Shown: positions 1 through 8,877, numbered from the stretch's first letter. The stretch is DNA of 64,000 nucleotides from HGM10766 sp900757295 (GCA_025992315.1 DAJPHG010000001.1:186001-250000), one strand, 5' to 3'. Notes: a model not told the origin generated them from the letters alone. Translations and numbers: made by a program.

Positions 1-619
1 CTGTTGAAGTGATTGTAACATTATCTATTGTTATATCTTTTAATAAAACTTTTTGAATATTAACAGGTAAATTTATATTTTTAGGATCTTTGCTTAAATT
101 CAGCAATGCAATTTTATCATCAGTTGTTATCTTTTGATTTTCATATTCTGAATCTTTTAGAATAATTTTTAAAATATTAGGTGATAAAGTAGTTAAATTA
201 TTTATTAAACTTTTTTGATCACTCGTATTCATACTTCCTAAAAATTCTTGAAATTGTTTTTTTTCTTCATTTGTTATTGTAGATGATGCCATAATTTCTT
301 TAACACTACTACTTGATAAGTTCATATCTAGTATTTTAGGCATTTTTGTTTGTAATTCTTCTTCGCTTAATGAATTAGTAATACTTGTGGTTATTTTTTT
401 CATATTTGAAGTATTTACTACTAATCCATTAGAAATTTTATCTGTTAAATCAGATAGTTTATTAGGAGCTAAGATAGATAGTATGGCGCCTAAAACAGCA
501 AGAATCAAAGAAAGGAAAATTAATACTTTAAAGTCTTTTAATTCTTTAAATAAACGTCCGATAGCTTTTTTAAAGTCTTTGGCTTTATCATTTGTGTTTG
601 AGCTATTTGGTCTAGGCAT
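1..619 (-). CDS. ABC transporter permease/ATPase, second half-transporter (partial, N-terminal 206 codons)
   Basis: Start codon ATG at 619; the gene runs off the left edge, so only the N-terminal part is visible. The protein begins with a polar segment (MPRPNSSNTNDK), then one hydrophobic helix at about residues 32-52 (starting VLIFLSLILAV), then a long polar region that would lie outside the membrane between TM1 and TM2. No nucleotide-binding domain is seen because the window ends. The start overlaps the end of the upstream ABC gene by 8 bases, so the two are translationally coupled and very probably form a heterodimeric exporter. That this subunit carries the intact ATPase site is inferred from the degenerate residues in its partner. 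The extended TM1-TM2 loop is longer than in typical multidrug half-transporters. Confidence 0.75.
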   Translation of the reverse strand, partial: MPRPNSSNTNDKAKDFKKAIGRLFKELKDFKVLIFLSLILAVLGAILSILAPNKLSDLTDKISNGLVVNTSNMKKITTSITNSLSEEELQTKMPKILDMNLSSSSVKEIMASSTITNEEKKQFQEFLGSMNTSDQKSLINNLTTLSPNILKIILKDSEYENQKITTDDKIALLNLSKDPKNINLPVNIQKVLLKDITIDNVTITST

Positions 620-2372
620 TTTCTAATTCCTCCTTTGATAATTGAGATAAGGCTATTTGTTTATAAACATCGCAATTTTTTAACAATTCTTTATGTGTTC
701 CCATACCAACACATTTTCCTTCATCTAAAACTAATATTTGATCGGCATTCATAATTGTTCCAATTCTTTGAGCAACTATTAAACAAGTAGCATCTTTAGT
801 ATATTTTTTTAACTCTTTTCTTAAAACAGAATCAGTTTTATAGTCTAATGCTGAAAATGAATCATCAAATATATATATTTCTGGATCTCTAGCAATTGCT
901 CTTGCTATAGCTAATCTTTGTTTTTGTCCTCCAGAAACATTAGTTCCGCCTTGGGCTATGTGAGAGTCATAGGTATCATCCATTTTTTCAACAAACTCTG
1001 TTCCTTGAGCAACTTTTATTGCTTCTTTAACTTTTTCTAAAGATATTTTTCCTTTGCCATTATCGCCATAAGATATATTTGATTTAACAGTACCATTAAA
1101 CATTACTGCTTTTTGAGGTACATAACCGATCTTATTATGTAATGATTCTAATTTATAATCTTTAACATTTACACCATCAACTAATACTTCTCCATCTGTT
1201 GTATCATAGAATCTAGGAACTAAGTTTATCAAACTTGATTTACCACTTCCTGTAGATCCAATAAAGGCAACAGTTTGGCCTTTTTTAGCTTTGAATGATA
1301 TATTTTCTAATAAATATTCTTCTGCATCTGGATATTTAAATGAAACATTTTTAAATTCAACAGTACCTTTTTCTTTTGTTTCTTCATTAAATTTACCATC
1401 TTTAATAGTTTCTTCTTCGTCTAGTACTTCACATATACGTTTTGCAGAAACTTGAGCACGAGGAAGCATCATAAAAATCATTGCTAACATTAAGAATGAC
1501 ATTATTACTTGCATTGCATAAGAAGAGAATACTACCATATCTCCAAATAAACTTAATTTATCTACCATAAGTGCTTGATCTATTAATTTAGCACCAATAA
1601 AATATATTGATAATGTTAAAAAATACATTACTAAATACATAACTGGTGACATAATAGAAAATGCTTTTTGATTAAATAATTGTTGATTTGTTAGTTTAGT
1701 ATTAACATCATCAAATTTTTCTTCTTGATAGTCTTCGGCATTAAATGCTCTTACTACTCTTATACCAGTTAAATTTTCTCTTGTTACACCATTAAGCTTA
1801 TCTATTAATTTTTGTACTATTTTAAATCTAGGCATTACGATTATTGTTAAAGCAATAATAACTGATAATAAGATTACTACAGCTATTCCAGTAATTGCAC
1901 TCCATTGCCAACTCTTATTTAATATTTTAGTTACAGCCCATATTGCTGTAATTGGAGCTTTAATAAGAAGTTGAATTCCCATGGCTAAGAACATTTGGAT
2001 TTGAGTTATATCATTTGTAGATCTAGTAATTAAACTACTAGTAGAAAATTGTTTAACCTCATGCATTGCTAAATTTTGAACTTTATCAAATAATTTTTTT
2101 CTAGTATTTAAAGAGAATGCTGCTGATACTTTTGATACTAAATATCCTACAATAATGGCTGAAACCAAACTGCCAAAAGCACACGCTAACATATATGAAC
2201 CATTTAATAAAATGTCTTTCATTTTGCTGCCTTCTGTTTGAACTAATACAGTAATTTCAGACATATAATCTGGCATTTTCAACTCTAAATAAACTTGAGC
2301 AAATATAAGGATAAAACTAATTATTAAAAATGCATAATCTTTCTTTTTAAAATTTTTAAATAATTTCAACAA
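612..2372 (-). CDS. ABC exporter half-transporter (permease fused to ATPase), degenerate-site subunit
   Basis: A 586-residue exporter-type protein: six-helix membrane domain at roughly residues 15-320, then a nucleotide-binding domain. Visible motifs are Walker A GSTGSGKSS (about 371), Q-loop YVPQK, signature VSGGQKQR (about 474), Walker B followed by FDDSFSALD, and a switch region reading IVAQRIGT. The catalytic Glu after Walker B is Asp and the H-loop His is Gln. Such changes are known in the degenerate subunit of heterodimeric exporters such as TM287/288 and LmrCD. Its partner is the overlapping gene at 1-619. It lies 2 bases downstream of a marR-type gene, so a three-gene operon under that repressor is likely. 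The substrate cannot be told; drug, peptide or lipid export is plausible. Confidence 0.9.
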   Translation of the reverse strand: MLKLFKNFKKKDYAFLIISFILIFAQVYLELKMPDYMSEITVLVQTEGSKMKDILLNGSYMLACAFGSLVSAIIVGYLVSKVSAAFSLNTRKKLFDKVQNLAMHEVKQFSTSSLITRSTNDITQIQMFLAMGIQLLIKAPITAIWAVTKILNKSWQWSAITGIAVVILLSVIIALTIIVMPRFKIVQKLIDKLNGVTRENLTGIRVVRAFNAEDYQEEKFDDVNTKLTNQQLFNQKAFSIMSPVMYLVMYFLTLSIYFIGAKLIDQALMVDKLSLFGDMVVFSSYAMQVIMSFLMLAMIFMMLPRAQVSAKRICEVLDEEETIKDGKFNEETKEKGTVEFKNVSFKYPDAEEYLLENISFKAKKGQTVAFIGSTGSGKSSLINLVPRFYDTTDGEVLVDGVNVKDYKLESLHNKIGYVPQKAVMFNGTVKSNISYGDNGKGKISLEKVKEAIKVAQGTEFVEKMDDTYDSHIAQGGTNVSGGQKQRLAIARAIARDPEIYIFDDSFSALDYKTDSVLRKELKKYTKDATCLIVAQRIGTIMNADQILVLDEGKCVGMGTHKELLKNCDVYKQIALSQLSKEELENA

Positions 2373-2374
2373 AA

Positions 2375-2830
2375 TTAATCACCTTTCTTTTTTATATTTT
2401 CTTGCATTTGTTCAATAACTTTAAAAAATATTTTTAAATCTTTAGATTTAATATTATTTATCAAAATTTGTTCTAATGTAGAAATTTGTTTAGCATTCGC
2501 TAAAAATATTTCTTTAGCAACTGGGCTTAAAATTATTTTTTTACTTCTTGCATCATCAATTGCTGCTGCTCTAGTTATCAACCCATTCTTTTCCATTGTA
2601 TGCAAAATACCTGAAACTGTTGCTCTTCTTAAATTTAAAACTTTCTCTAAATCTTTTTGATAAACATCACTTTTTTCGTTATGGATTATATACCCTATTA
2701 TTCTTATTTGACTTAAGGTAGGGTTCGGCATTAACTTTTTTAATGTTGATTCATCAGTTGTTTTTGCTAAATATCTCTCCGTTAATTTTAACAAAGATTT
2801 ACATTGTATCAAAACACTTTCTTTTTCCAT
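2375..2830 (-). CDS. MarR-family transcriptional regulator
   Basis: A 151-residue winged-helix protein. I place the start at the ATG at 2830 (MEKESVLIQ), because a GAGGTG ribosome site lies just upstream; an in-frame start at 2902 would lie within the -35 element of a strong promoter. The wHTH centre is visible in DLEKVLNLRRATVSGILHTM, followed by the wing region (AAAIDDARSKKIILS) typical of MarR proteins. It is the first gene of an apparent operon with the two ABC half-transporters (2-base gap). By analogy with MarR-ABC operons it probably represses them and itself and is relieved by a ligand. The ligand is unknown. Confidence 0.88.
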   Translation of the reverse strand: MEKESVLIQCKSLLKLTERYLAKTTDESTLKKLMPNPTLSQIRIIGYIIHNEKSDVYQKDLEKVLNLRRATVSGILHTMEKNGLITRAAAIDDARSKKIILSPVAKEIFLANAKQISTLEQILINNIKSKDLKIFFKVIEQMQENIKKKGD

Positions 2831-2873
2831 TTTGCACACCTCAATATAGCATTTGTTAGCTGCCATACATATT

Positions 2874-2902
2874 ATATTATTACACGTTTCAAATAATGTC
2901 AA
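2874..2902 (-). promoter_or_regulatory. Promoter of the marR-ABC operon
   Basis: On the minus strand TTGACA (2902-2897), a 17-base spacer and TAATAT (2879-2874). This is close to the sigma-A consensus. The expected transcript start is near 2867, giving a leader of about 37 bases before the ATG at 2830. Confidence 0.8.
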
Positions 2903-2965
2903 TAGCCTAACAATTTTTTTAGTAGCAAAAAAAGCAGTTATTTAAAAGTACAAACATTTAGAAAG

Positions 2966-2981
2966 TGTCCAAATTTAGACA
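2966..2981. promoter_or_regulatory. Candidate operator palindrome between marR and tetR genes
   Basis: TGTCCAAATTTAGACA is a 16-base palindrome with one mismatched pair. It lies just upstream of the -35 of the tetR promoter, in the divergent region. It may be the operator of the TetR-type regulator or of the MarR protein; the sequence does not decide. Confidence 0.4.
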
Positions 2982-2993
2982 TAATCAAAATAA

Positions 2994-3022
2994 TTGTATA
3001 CTTTTTGTAGTTATGCTATAAT
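2994..3022 (+). promoter_or_regulatory. Promoter of the tetR-type gene, extended -10
   Basis: TTGTAT (2994-2999), a 17-base spacer and TATAAT (3017-3022) preceded by TG one base upstream (TGCTATAAT). The expected start of transcription is about 10 bases before the ATG at 3039. No Shine-Dalgarno is visible, so the mRNA may be nearly leaderless. Confidence 0.65.
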
Positions 3023-3038
3023 TATTTTGTGATTATTT

Positions 3039-3590
3039 ATGAAAGTAAAAAATTTAAATTCTTCATCTAGAAAAACAAAACAATTAATTAAAGAAAATTT
3101 TGCTGTTTTAATGAATGAAAAAAAAGAATTACATGCTATAACTGTTACCGAGTTAGTTAAAAGAGCAGGAATTACAAGATCATCATTTTATACTCATTAT
3201 TCTAGTATTTATGATGTAGTAAAGGATATTCAAGATGAAACCCTTGAAGTTTTAAATACAAAAGATGATTGTTTAAATTCTCTTAATGATTTCTATGATT
3301 ATTTAGATAACATTTTTAAATATTTGAAAGAAAATGATAATATTTATAAAATGGTTTTAAAAAGTAATGAAGCACTCTTTTTTACAGCTAAATTAAATAA
3401 TATTATTACTAAAAAACTTTATGAAGCTTTAAATACTAATGATAAATATTTATTATTAAATGTACACTTTTTTACTGATGGATATATAAATTTAATTATT
3501 AAATATTATCGTAATGAATTAAATACTAATTTAAATGAAATAAATGAATATATAAAAAAACTATTTTCTATTTTATTTATAAGAAAATAG
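3039..3590 (+). CDS. TetR/AcrR-family transcriptional regulator
   Basis: A 183-residue all-helical protein. The N-terminal TetR helix-turn-helix is clear at about residues 35-58 (ITVTELVKRAGITRSSFYTH, followed by YSSIYDVV). The C-terminal ligand domain is not recognisable. It is divergent from the marR-ABC operon and convergent with the next gene, so it stands alone; its target could be the ABC operon or itself. There is no good ribosome-binding site before the ATG and the promoter lies very close, so leaderless-like translation is possible. Confidence 0.85.
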   Translation: MKVKNLNSSSRKTKQLIKENFAVLMNEKKELHAITVTELVKRAGITRSSFYTHYSSIYDVVKDIQDETLEVLNTKDDCLNSLNDFYDYLDNIFKYLKENDNIYKMVLKSNEALFFTAKLNNIITKKLYEALNTNDKYLLLNVHFFTDGYINLIIKYYRNELNTNLNEINEYIKKLFSILFIRK

Positions 3591-3596
3591 TTTTTG
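3558..3596. terminator. Bidirectional terminator between tetR-type gene and Asp-box gene
   Basis: A 12-base perfect stem (AAACTATTTTCT / AGAAAATAGTTT, 3558-3569 and 3582-3593) with a T-run on either strand. It overlaps the 3' end of the tetR-type gene. Confidence 0.8.
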
Positions 3597-3597
3597 T

Positions 3598-4842
3598 TTA
3601 CCCTTCTTCTTCAAGAATTCCTTCTTTTACAAATTCAAAGCTTGTGCCATTATCATAGGATTTATAATATAAAACATTATTATTTTTATAATCGCCATCG
3701 CTGCCTTGAGTAATTATTAAATCTATTGAACCATCACTATTTAATGTTGGAACTAAAGGAGTGTCATAGATTTCATTAAATGATAAATTTGAATCAGTTA
3801 TAGTTATACTTGGCACTTCTACTTGCCTAAAGTTTTGATAATCACTAGTAATATATAAAATGCCATTTTCTTTCCCATTAAAATAATCGGTTATAAATCC
3901 TAAATTTTCATTAATAAAATTATATTCACTACTTGTATGTAAGCTTTCTATATTTGTTGTTAAAGATTGAAAAGTTTGACCTTGATCAGTTGTTTTTAAT
4001 ATTTCTGGATAAATTTTCCCACCTAAGGAAGCGTCTAAAGCATTAACTATGAATCCTGTACTACTGTTAATAAAATGAATATATTCAATATTTGCATTTG
4101 CAGAGATATTTAATTTTTTAAATGTTTTTCCTTGATCTATAGAAAAAATAGCGTCATTGTGATTGGCAAATAAAGTACTTTCCTTATCTACTTGATAATA
4201 TTTTGTATCAAGATAGTTTCTATTATTTGTAAAATCTATTCCTTTATTATCGACTAATGTCCAAGTATTTCCTTGATCATAAGTAACATAAATATTATTA
4301 TTTTCAATTTTATAATCATTCTCTAAAAATGTAGTTTTTATTTTTGCATTCTCTTGATCTTCTTCTTTTTTACCTGATTCTTGATAAATCATAGCATCAT
4401 ATGCAGCTGGCCTCATTTTTTGTTTGACTTTAATTTCATAATTATTATTATTCTTTTTGATATCTAAAAATAATACCCATTGTGAACTTATTTTATTATC
4501 TTCTTTAATTCCGTACTCTTTAGTAACAAAGTAATTAGATGATGAAAGATAAGGAGTAAACTCAAAATCTATTCTAACTACTTTTTTATTTTGATCCAGT
4601 ATTTCCACTTTCTTTATTTTATAATTTTTTATTTTTTTATTAACTCCTAAAAATAATTTTTGATGTTCTTTAAAATATTCTTTGATCCACACTTTTGAAC
4701 ATATTTTTAAATCATTAGTTTTATTATATGCTTTAAACTTTTCTATTTTAGGTACAGGTCTAAATCCTATAGCAATTGCCATACAAATTAAAATACCAAT
4801 TATTATTACAATTCCATATACTTTATATTTTTCTTTGCTCAT
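3598..4842 (-). CDS. Membrane-anchored protein with Asp-box (BNR-like) repeats
   Basis: A 414-residue protein with one N-terminal helix (about residues 8-27) acting as signal anchor and the rest outside the cell. The C-terminal two thirds has five Asp-box-like motifs: YVTYDQGNTWTLV, FSIDQGKTFKKL, LKTTDQGQTFQSL, YITSDYQNF and YKSYDNGTSFEF. Asp-boxes mark beta-propellers of the sialidase, VPS10 and Ycf48 type. No sialidase catalytic residues can be recognised, so a binding or scaffold role is more likely than an enzyme. It has an AAGGAG ribosome site before the ATG. It is the last gene before a bidirectional terminator. The N-terminal 150 residues resemble nothing I recognise. Confidence 0.7.
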   Translation of the reverse strand: MSKEKYKVYGIVIIIGILICMAIAIGFRPVPKIEKFKAYNKTNDLKICSKVWIKEYFKEHQKLFLGVNKKIKNYKIKKVEILDQNKKVVRIDFEFTPYLSSSNYFVTKEYGIKEDNKISSQWVLFLDIKKNNNNYEIKVKQKMRPAAYDAMIYQESGKKEEDQENAKIKTTFLENDYKIENNNIYVTYDQGNTWTLVDNKGIDFTNNRNYLDTKYYQVDKESTLFANHNDAIFSIDQGKTFKKLNISANANIEYIHFINSSTGFIVNALDASLGGKIYPEILKTTDQGQTFQSLTTNIESLHTSSEYNFINENLGFITDYFNGKENGILYITSDYQNFRQVEVPSITITDSNLSFNEIYDTPLVPTLNSDGSIDLIITQGSDGDYKNNNVLYYKSYDNGTSFEFVKEGILEEEG

Positions 4843-4914
4843 ATATTCTCCTTAAAAACTTCTCTCTATAATTAGAGTATATCAAATAAAATAAAAAAAA
4901 TCAGCTTGCAGGAA

Positions 4915-5334
4915 CTAATTTTTTTGTTTTATATCTTCTATATCATTTAAAATAATCCAGTCTACCAAACTAGCTTGAGGATTAATTTTTATTTCGTCAC
5001 ATTTTTTTAAATTTTCAAATTCTACTAAACACAAACATTTTTTATGATTTTTTTCTTTCTCTTTATCATCTAAACAAAGTTTCTCATTGTAATTATTAAC
5101 TATTTTATCTATTTCATGATTAAATAATTTATTATAATTATATACTTCTTTTACTTCAGCTTCATAATTTATTACATTAGAATTCTTGTTAGTAAAATAA
5201 AGCTTTTCTCCCTTAAAAACTCTACTATGAGGAATTCTTCTACTTTGATTTGCTCTTATTAGCATTGTTTTTTCTTTGTTTATTATTTTATCTAATTCAT
5301 TATTTTTACTGTCACAATACACAACATGTTCCAT
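4915..5334 (-). CDS. Hypothetical protein, possibly PUA/ASCH-like
   Basis: 139 residues from the ATG at 5334 (MEHVVYCDSKN), chosen for the AAAGGAG site 7-8 bases upstream; an in-frame start 39 bases earlier has none. It is soluble, with no signal peptide. The pattern of an N-terminal beta segment, a basic stretch (RANQSRRIPHSRV), a KGEKLYFTN strand and EAEVKEVYNY is reminiscent of the ASCH/PUA RNA-binding fold, but this is only a shape resemblance. It sits between two membrane-protein genes and may share a transcript with the Asp-box gene downstream (72-base gap). Confidence 0.55.
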   Translation of the reverse strand: MEHVVYCDSKNNELDKIINKEKTMLIRANQSRRIPHSRVFKGEKLYFTNKNSNVINYEAEVKEVYNYNKLFNHEIDKIVNNYNEKLCLDDKEKEKNHKKCLCLVEFENLKKCDEIKINPQASLVDWIILNDIEDIKQKN

Positions 5335-5419
5335 GTTATTACTCCTTTTGATCATTTTATTAGTTTTACACATGTATTAAAATTATAACATGTCTTTAAT
5401 AATTTAGATAGTTTTTTAA

Positions 5420-5445
5420 GAAAAAAACCACTTAATTAAGTGATT
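5420..5445 (-). terminator. Terminator after the 5432-6352 gene
   Basis: Palindrome CACTTAATTAAGTG (5429-5442), followed on the minus strand by seven T residues. It overlaps the stop region of the gene. Confidence 0.7.
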
Positions 5446-6352
5446 TTAAATTGCTTTCATAGAAATAATAATTTCCACTTTGATCTTTTTTAAATGTATA
5501 TGTAATTTCTTTTAATTGATCTTTTATTGAATCATAGTTACTATTTAAATAATTTATGGCATCATCCCTATTATTAATATTGCTAGCATTTATACTCTTT
5601 TCATTTTTTTCTTCATCTAATGTTAAAAAGCAGATTTGATTATCTTCGCAAATATCATTGTAATTAGCATAGGCAATCTTTCCATAAGTTTGACTAATAA
5701 TTATTTCATTATTTTTAATTTTATATCCATTATAATGTCTATATAAAAATATTGGTATATCAGCATATCCACCCTCTGCATGTTGATACAAATAATATTT
5801 ATTATTACTTGATTCATATTCATAATAACTAACTATTCCATCTATGGGAACTTTGGTATTTTTATCATAAGTAACACTATTTCCAAATACACTTTTGATA
5901 GATTTATCTAAAGTATCAAATGAAATAGTATTTGTCGGATATTTATAATCGACTTCAGGTTCACTATATATGTTATTACCACAAATGGTCATACCATCAT
6001 CTTTTTGATTGTATAAGCAATCTTCTTTTTTAATATCAGAGTTTTTTAGTTGTCTATAACCTAAGTACATTTTTAATTCATTATCTAGATCACTTGCTTT
6101 TATATTACCTTCATAAAATTCAGATATTCCATACTGACCGTATAAATAATGTTCTTCATTATAATCTATATTTACTTCATTATATAAATTTTTTACAAAA
6201 GCTTCTGAAACTTTTTCTTCATTTTTATCTTGGACTGTTTTAACTTCTTTTTTAAAGAACTTATCATATACTATATATCCACTTAATCCTAAACTTATAA
6301 TTATGAAAATAATCATTCCTATTATTAACCCCTTATTATTTTTTTCTTTCAT
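5432..6352 (-). CDS. Hypothetical single-pass membrane protein, extracellular domain
   Basis: 306 residues from the ATG at 6352 (MKEKNNKGLIIG), with AAAGGAG at good spacing; an in-frame start further upstream is less likely. One N-terminal helix (about residues 8-30) with positively charged flanks, then a soluble extracellular part rich in Asn, Tyr and Asp, with a C-terminal helical tail. Four Cys residues (in EDCLYN, TICGN, DICEDN and QICFL) could form two disulfides. I do not recognise a family. It has its own promoter and terminator, so it is a single-gene unit. Confidence 0.65.
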   Translation of the reverse strand: MKEKNNKGLIIGMIIFIIISLGLSGYIVYDKFFKKEVKTVQDKNEEKVSEAFVKNLYNEVNIDYNEEHYLYGQYGISEFYEGNIKASDLDNELKMYLGYRQLKNSDIKKEDCLYNQKDDGMTICGNNIYSEPEVDYKYPTNTISFDTLDKSIKSVFGNSVTYDKNTKVPIDGIVSYYEYESSNNKYYLYQHAEGGYADIPIFLYRHYNGYKIKNNEIIISQTYGKIAYANYNDICEDNQICFLTLDEEKNEKSINASNINNRDDAINYLNSNYDSIKDQLKEITYTFKKDQSGNYYFYESNLKSLN

Positions 6353-6375
6353 ATATACTCCTTTACTATAAATAA

Positions 6376-6404
6376 ATATTAACATTAACTTTTTATGTAG
6401 TCAA
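6376..6404 (-). promoter_or_regulatory. Promoter of the 5432-6352 gene
   Basis: Minus strand TTGACT (6404-6399), 17-base spacer, TAATAT (6381-6376). It lies back to back with the arsR-type promoter. Confidence 0.75.
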
Positions 6405-6410
6405 TTTGTA

Positions 6411-6463
6411 TTGACATAATTATAATTTTGTCATAGCATGATTATATGAACATACATTCATAT
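6411..6463 (+). promoter_or_regulatory. Promoter and ArsR/SmtB-type operator
   Basis: TTGACA (6411-6416) with a weak -10 TAGCAT (6434-6439, 17-base spacer). It is directly followed by the inverted repeat ATATGAACATACATTCATAT (6444-6463), which has 7-base arms around a 6-base centre. This is the form and place of known SmtB/CadC operators, which overlap the start of transcription. The ribosome site AGGAG at 6467-6471 follows. Confidence 0.75.
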
Positions 6464-6479
6464 TATAGGAGATGATTTA

Positions 6480-6812
6480 ATGAATGAACATATGTGTAAT
6501 AAAAATAATGATTTAATTTCTCAATTGCCTAATGAAGATTTTATATATGATTTAGCAGACTTTTTTAAAGTGTTTGCTGATTCAACAAGAATGAAAATCA
6601 TATTTGCTCTTTTAGATAACGAGTTGTGCGTATGTGATATTGCAAGAATTATTAACTCTACTCAATCCGGAGTTTCTCATCAGTTAAAAAGTTTAAAGCA
6701 AGCAAAATTAGTTAAATTTAGAAAAGAAGGTACAACTATTTTTTATAGTTTAGATGATGAACACATAAAAGAGATTGTTAAGAAAGGTTGTGAACATATT
6801 GAAGAGTTATAA
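6480..6812 (+). CDS. ArsR/SmtB-family metal sensor repressor (Zn/Cd type)
   Basis: A 110-residue winged-helix repressor. Two metal sites known in this family are visible. The alpha-5 site has the spacing D93-x-H95 ... H106-x2-E109, which matches the SmtB pattern D-x-H-x10-H-x2-E. A CadC-like thiolate site may be formed by C6 in the N-terminal arm with C50 and C52 of ELCVCD. The DNA-recognition helix is STQSGVSHQLKSL. It sits directly upstream of, and overlaps, a Zn/Cd-type P-ATPase. With an inverted-repeat operator at its own promoter, it very probably represses this pair until Zn, Cd or Pb binds. Confidence 0.92.
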   Translation: MNEHMCNKNNDLISQLPNEDFIYDLADFFKVFADSTRMKIIFALLDNELCVCDIARIINSTQSGVSHQLKSLKQAKLVKFRKEGTTIFYSLDDEHIKEIVKKGCEHIEEL

Positions 6813-8850
6813 ATTTAATATTCATAATTTGGATTGTGCCAACTGTGCAAGAAAAATTGAAGAAAAGCTTCAAGCAAATGGAAATTATGCTAATGTTAGT
6901 GTTAATTTTTCAACTTTAAAGTTATCTTTTAAAAGTGAATTGGATATTAATAAAGATGATTTAGAAAAAGAAATCCAGAAAATTGAAGATGGTGTGACTT
7001 TAAGTTTAAATAATGAAGAAGTTAATGAAAGAAATAATTCAGATATTTTTAACTTAATTGCTGGACTTGCTATTTTTGGCATTTCTATGCTAATTAAAAA
7101 TAATATTATAAGTACTATTTTAATTATTATAAGTACTATTATTCTTTTATATAAAGTATTTGTTAAAGCAACAAAACAATTATTTAAAAGTAAAATTTTA
7201 GATGAAAATGCTCTAATTACAATCTCTGTTATTGGTGCTATGTTAGTTGGAAAAGTACATGAAGGTATTATGGTTATTACTTTATATGAAATAGGAAAAA
7301 TATTAGAAAGTAAAGCTATTTCCAAGAGCAGAAAATCTATAAGTGATTTAATGAATATCAAAGTTGACTACGCTAATGTGAAATTGAATAAAGAAATTAA
7401 AAGTTTACGAGTTGAAGATGTTCAAATTAATGATATTATTTTAGTAAAAGTTGGAGAGAAGATTCCTTTAGATGGAATAATAGTTAAAGGATCAAGTCAA
7501 ATAGATAATTCTTCATTAACTGGTGAAAGTAAATTAGTGTCTTTAAAGAAAAATGATCAAATATTATCTGGCTCTATTAACGTTATTAGTCCTCTTGAAA
7601 TAAAAGTAACAAAAACTTATGAAGATTCAACTGTTAATAAAATATTAGAACTTGTAGAAAACGCAACTGATAAAAAAGCTAAAACTGAGAATTTTGTTTC
7701 TAAAGCAGCTAAAATATATACGCCTTTAGTTTTAACCTTCGCTTGTTTATTTGCTATATTTGTCCCTTTATTTACTAACATGAGCTATCAAGATAGTATT
7801 TATAAAGCATTGGTTTTCTTAGTTATATCTTGCCCTTGTTCTATTGCAATATCTGTGCCTTTGTCTTATTTTAGTGGGATTGGTACTTGTAGTAGTAGAG
7901 GTATTTTAGTTAAGGGAAGTAATTATTTAGATAATTTAAAAGATGTTAAAGAAATCATTTTTGATAAAACAGGAACTATTACTACAGGAAACTTTATTAT
8001 AAGTGATATTGAAACATTAAATAAAAAATATAAAAAAGAAGAATTATTAAAAATTGCTGCTTATGGGGAAAGTTACTCTACTCACCCTATTGCTAAATCA
8101 ATTGTAAATGCTTACTCTAAAAAAATATTAACAAATAAAATAAGTAATTTTAAAGAAAATGCCGGAAAAGGTATTTCATATAATTTAAATAATGACAATT
8201 ATAAAATTGGAACTGCTAATTTTGTTGGCTATAAAAAAATTGATAGTTTAAATACTATTGTATACATTAGTAAAAATGATGAAGTTATTGGATATATCGA
8301 ATTAGAAGATGAAATAAAAAATGATGTTTCAAAGAGCATTACAAACTTAAAAAGAAATAATATAAATACTTTAATGTTTACTGGTGATAAAAAAGATATT
8401 GCTTTAAACATTGCTTCAAAAGTTGGAATTAATAATGTTCAATATGAATTATTACCTCAAGATAAATATCATTTATTAGAAGAAAAGATTAATTCTAAAG
8501 AAAATGGTAAAATTGCTTTTGTTGGTGATGGTATAAATGATGCACCTTCTTTAGCATTAGCTGATATAGGGATTTCTATGGGCGGTGTTGGTTCATCTGC
8601 TGCTATTGAAGCAAGTGATGTTGTAATTATGAAAGATGATATTAGCAAAATTAATGAAGCTATTAAGATATCTAAGTTTACTAATAAAATTATAATGCAA
8701 AATCTAGTATTTTCTATTGGAGTAAAAATAGCTATTTTAGTATTAAGTGCCTTAGGTATAACTGATATGTGGGAAGCAGTATTTGCTGATGTTGGAACAA
8801 CAATAATTACAATTATAAATACATTAAGAATATTAAAAATGAAAAGATAG
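6799..8850 (+). CDS. P1B-2-type heavy-metal P-type ATPase (Zn/Cd/Pb exporter)
   Basis: 683 residues if started at the TTG at 6799 (MKSYKFNIHN), which has AGAAAGG upstream; GTG 6790 and TTG 6775 are alternatives. All possible starts lie inside the repressor gene, so translation is coupled. N-terminal HMA domain with C13-A-N-C16; actuator TGES; membrane motif C345-P-C347 (SCPCSIAIS); phosphorylated D389 in DKTGT; the HP motif (STHPIAKS) of P1B pumps; hinge GDGINDAP from about 576. The last helix reads MWEAVFADVGTT, carrying the Asp that marks the Zn/Cd/Pb (P1B-2) group rather than the copper group. It exports divalent soft metals across the membrane under control of the upstream sensor. Confidence 0.93.
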   Translation: MKSYKFNIHNLDCANCARKIEEKLQANGNYANVSVNFSTLKLSFKSELDINKDDLEKEIQKIEDGVTLSLNNEEVNERNNSDIFNLIAGLAIFGISMLIKNNIISTILIIISTIILLYKVFVKATKQLFKSKILDENALITISVIGAMLVGKVHEGIMVITLYEIGKILESKAISKSRKSISDLMNIKVDYANVKLNKEIKSLRVEDVQINDIILVKVGEKIPLDGIIVKGSSQIDNSSLTGESKLVSLKKNDQILSGSINVISPLEIKVTKTYEDSTVNKILELVENATDKKAKTENFVSKAAKIYTPLVLTFACLFAIFVPLFTNMSYQDSIYKALVFLVISCPCSIAISVPLSYFSGIGTCSSRGILVKGSNYLDNLKDVKEIIFDKTGTITTGNFIISDIETLNKKYKKEELLKIAAYGESYSTHPIAKSIVNAYSKKILTNKISNFKENAGKGISYNLNNDNYKIGTANFVGYKKIDSLNTIVYISKNDEVIGYIELEDEIKNDVSKSITNLKRNNINTLMFTGDKKDIALNIASKVGINNVQYELLPQDKYHLLEEKINSKENGKIAFVGDGINDAPSLALADIGISMGGVGSSAAIEASDVVIMKDDISKINEAIKISKFTNKIIMQNLVFSIGVKIAILVLSALGITDMWEAVFADVGTTIITIINTLRILKMKR

Positions 8851-8877
8851 ATATTAAGTAAAATTAATATCTTTTTT
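8850..8877 (+). terminator. Terminator after the P-type ATPase gene
   Basis: Stem GATATTAA / TTAATATC (8850-8857, 8864-8871) followed by TTTTTT. Confidence 0.8.

Noticed and set aside
6775..6798. TTG 6775 or GTG 6790 as the start of the P-type ATPase
   Set aside because: Neither has a ribosome site at proper distance. The TTG at 6799 has AGAAAGG upstream and gives a standard HMA-domain N-terminus; still not certain.
6885..7361. Minus-strand open frame of 158 codons inside the P-type ATPase gene
   Set aside because: It is the antisense of a strongly conserved coding region and has no ribosome site or recognisable domain.
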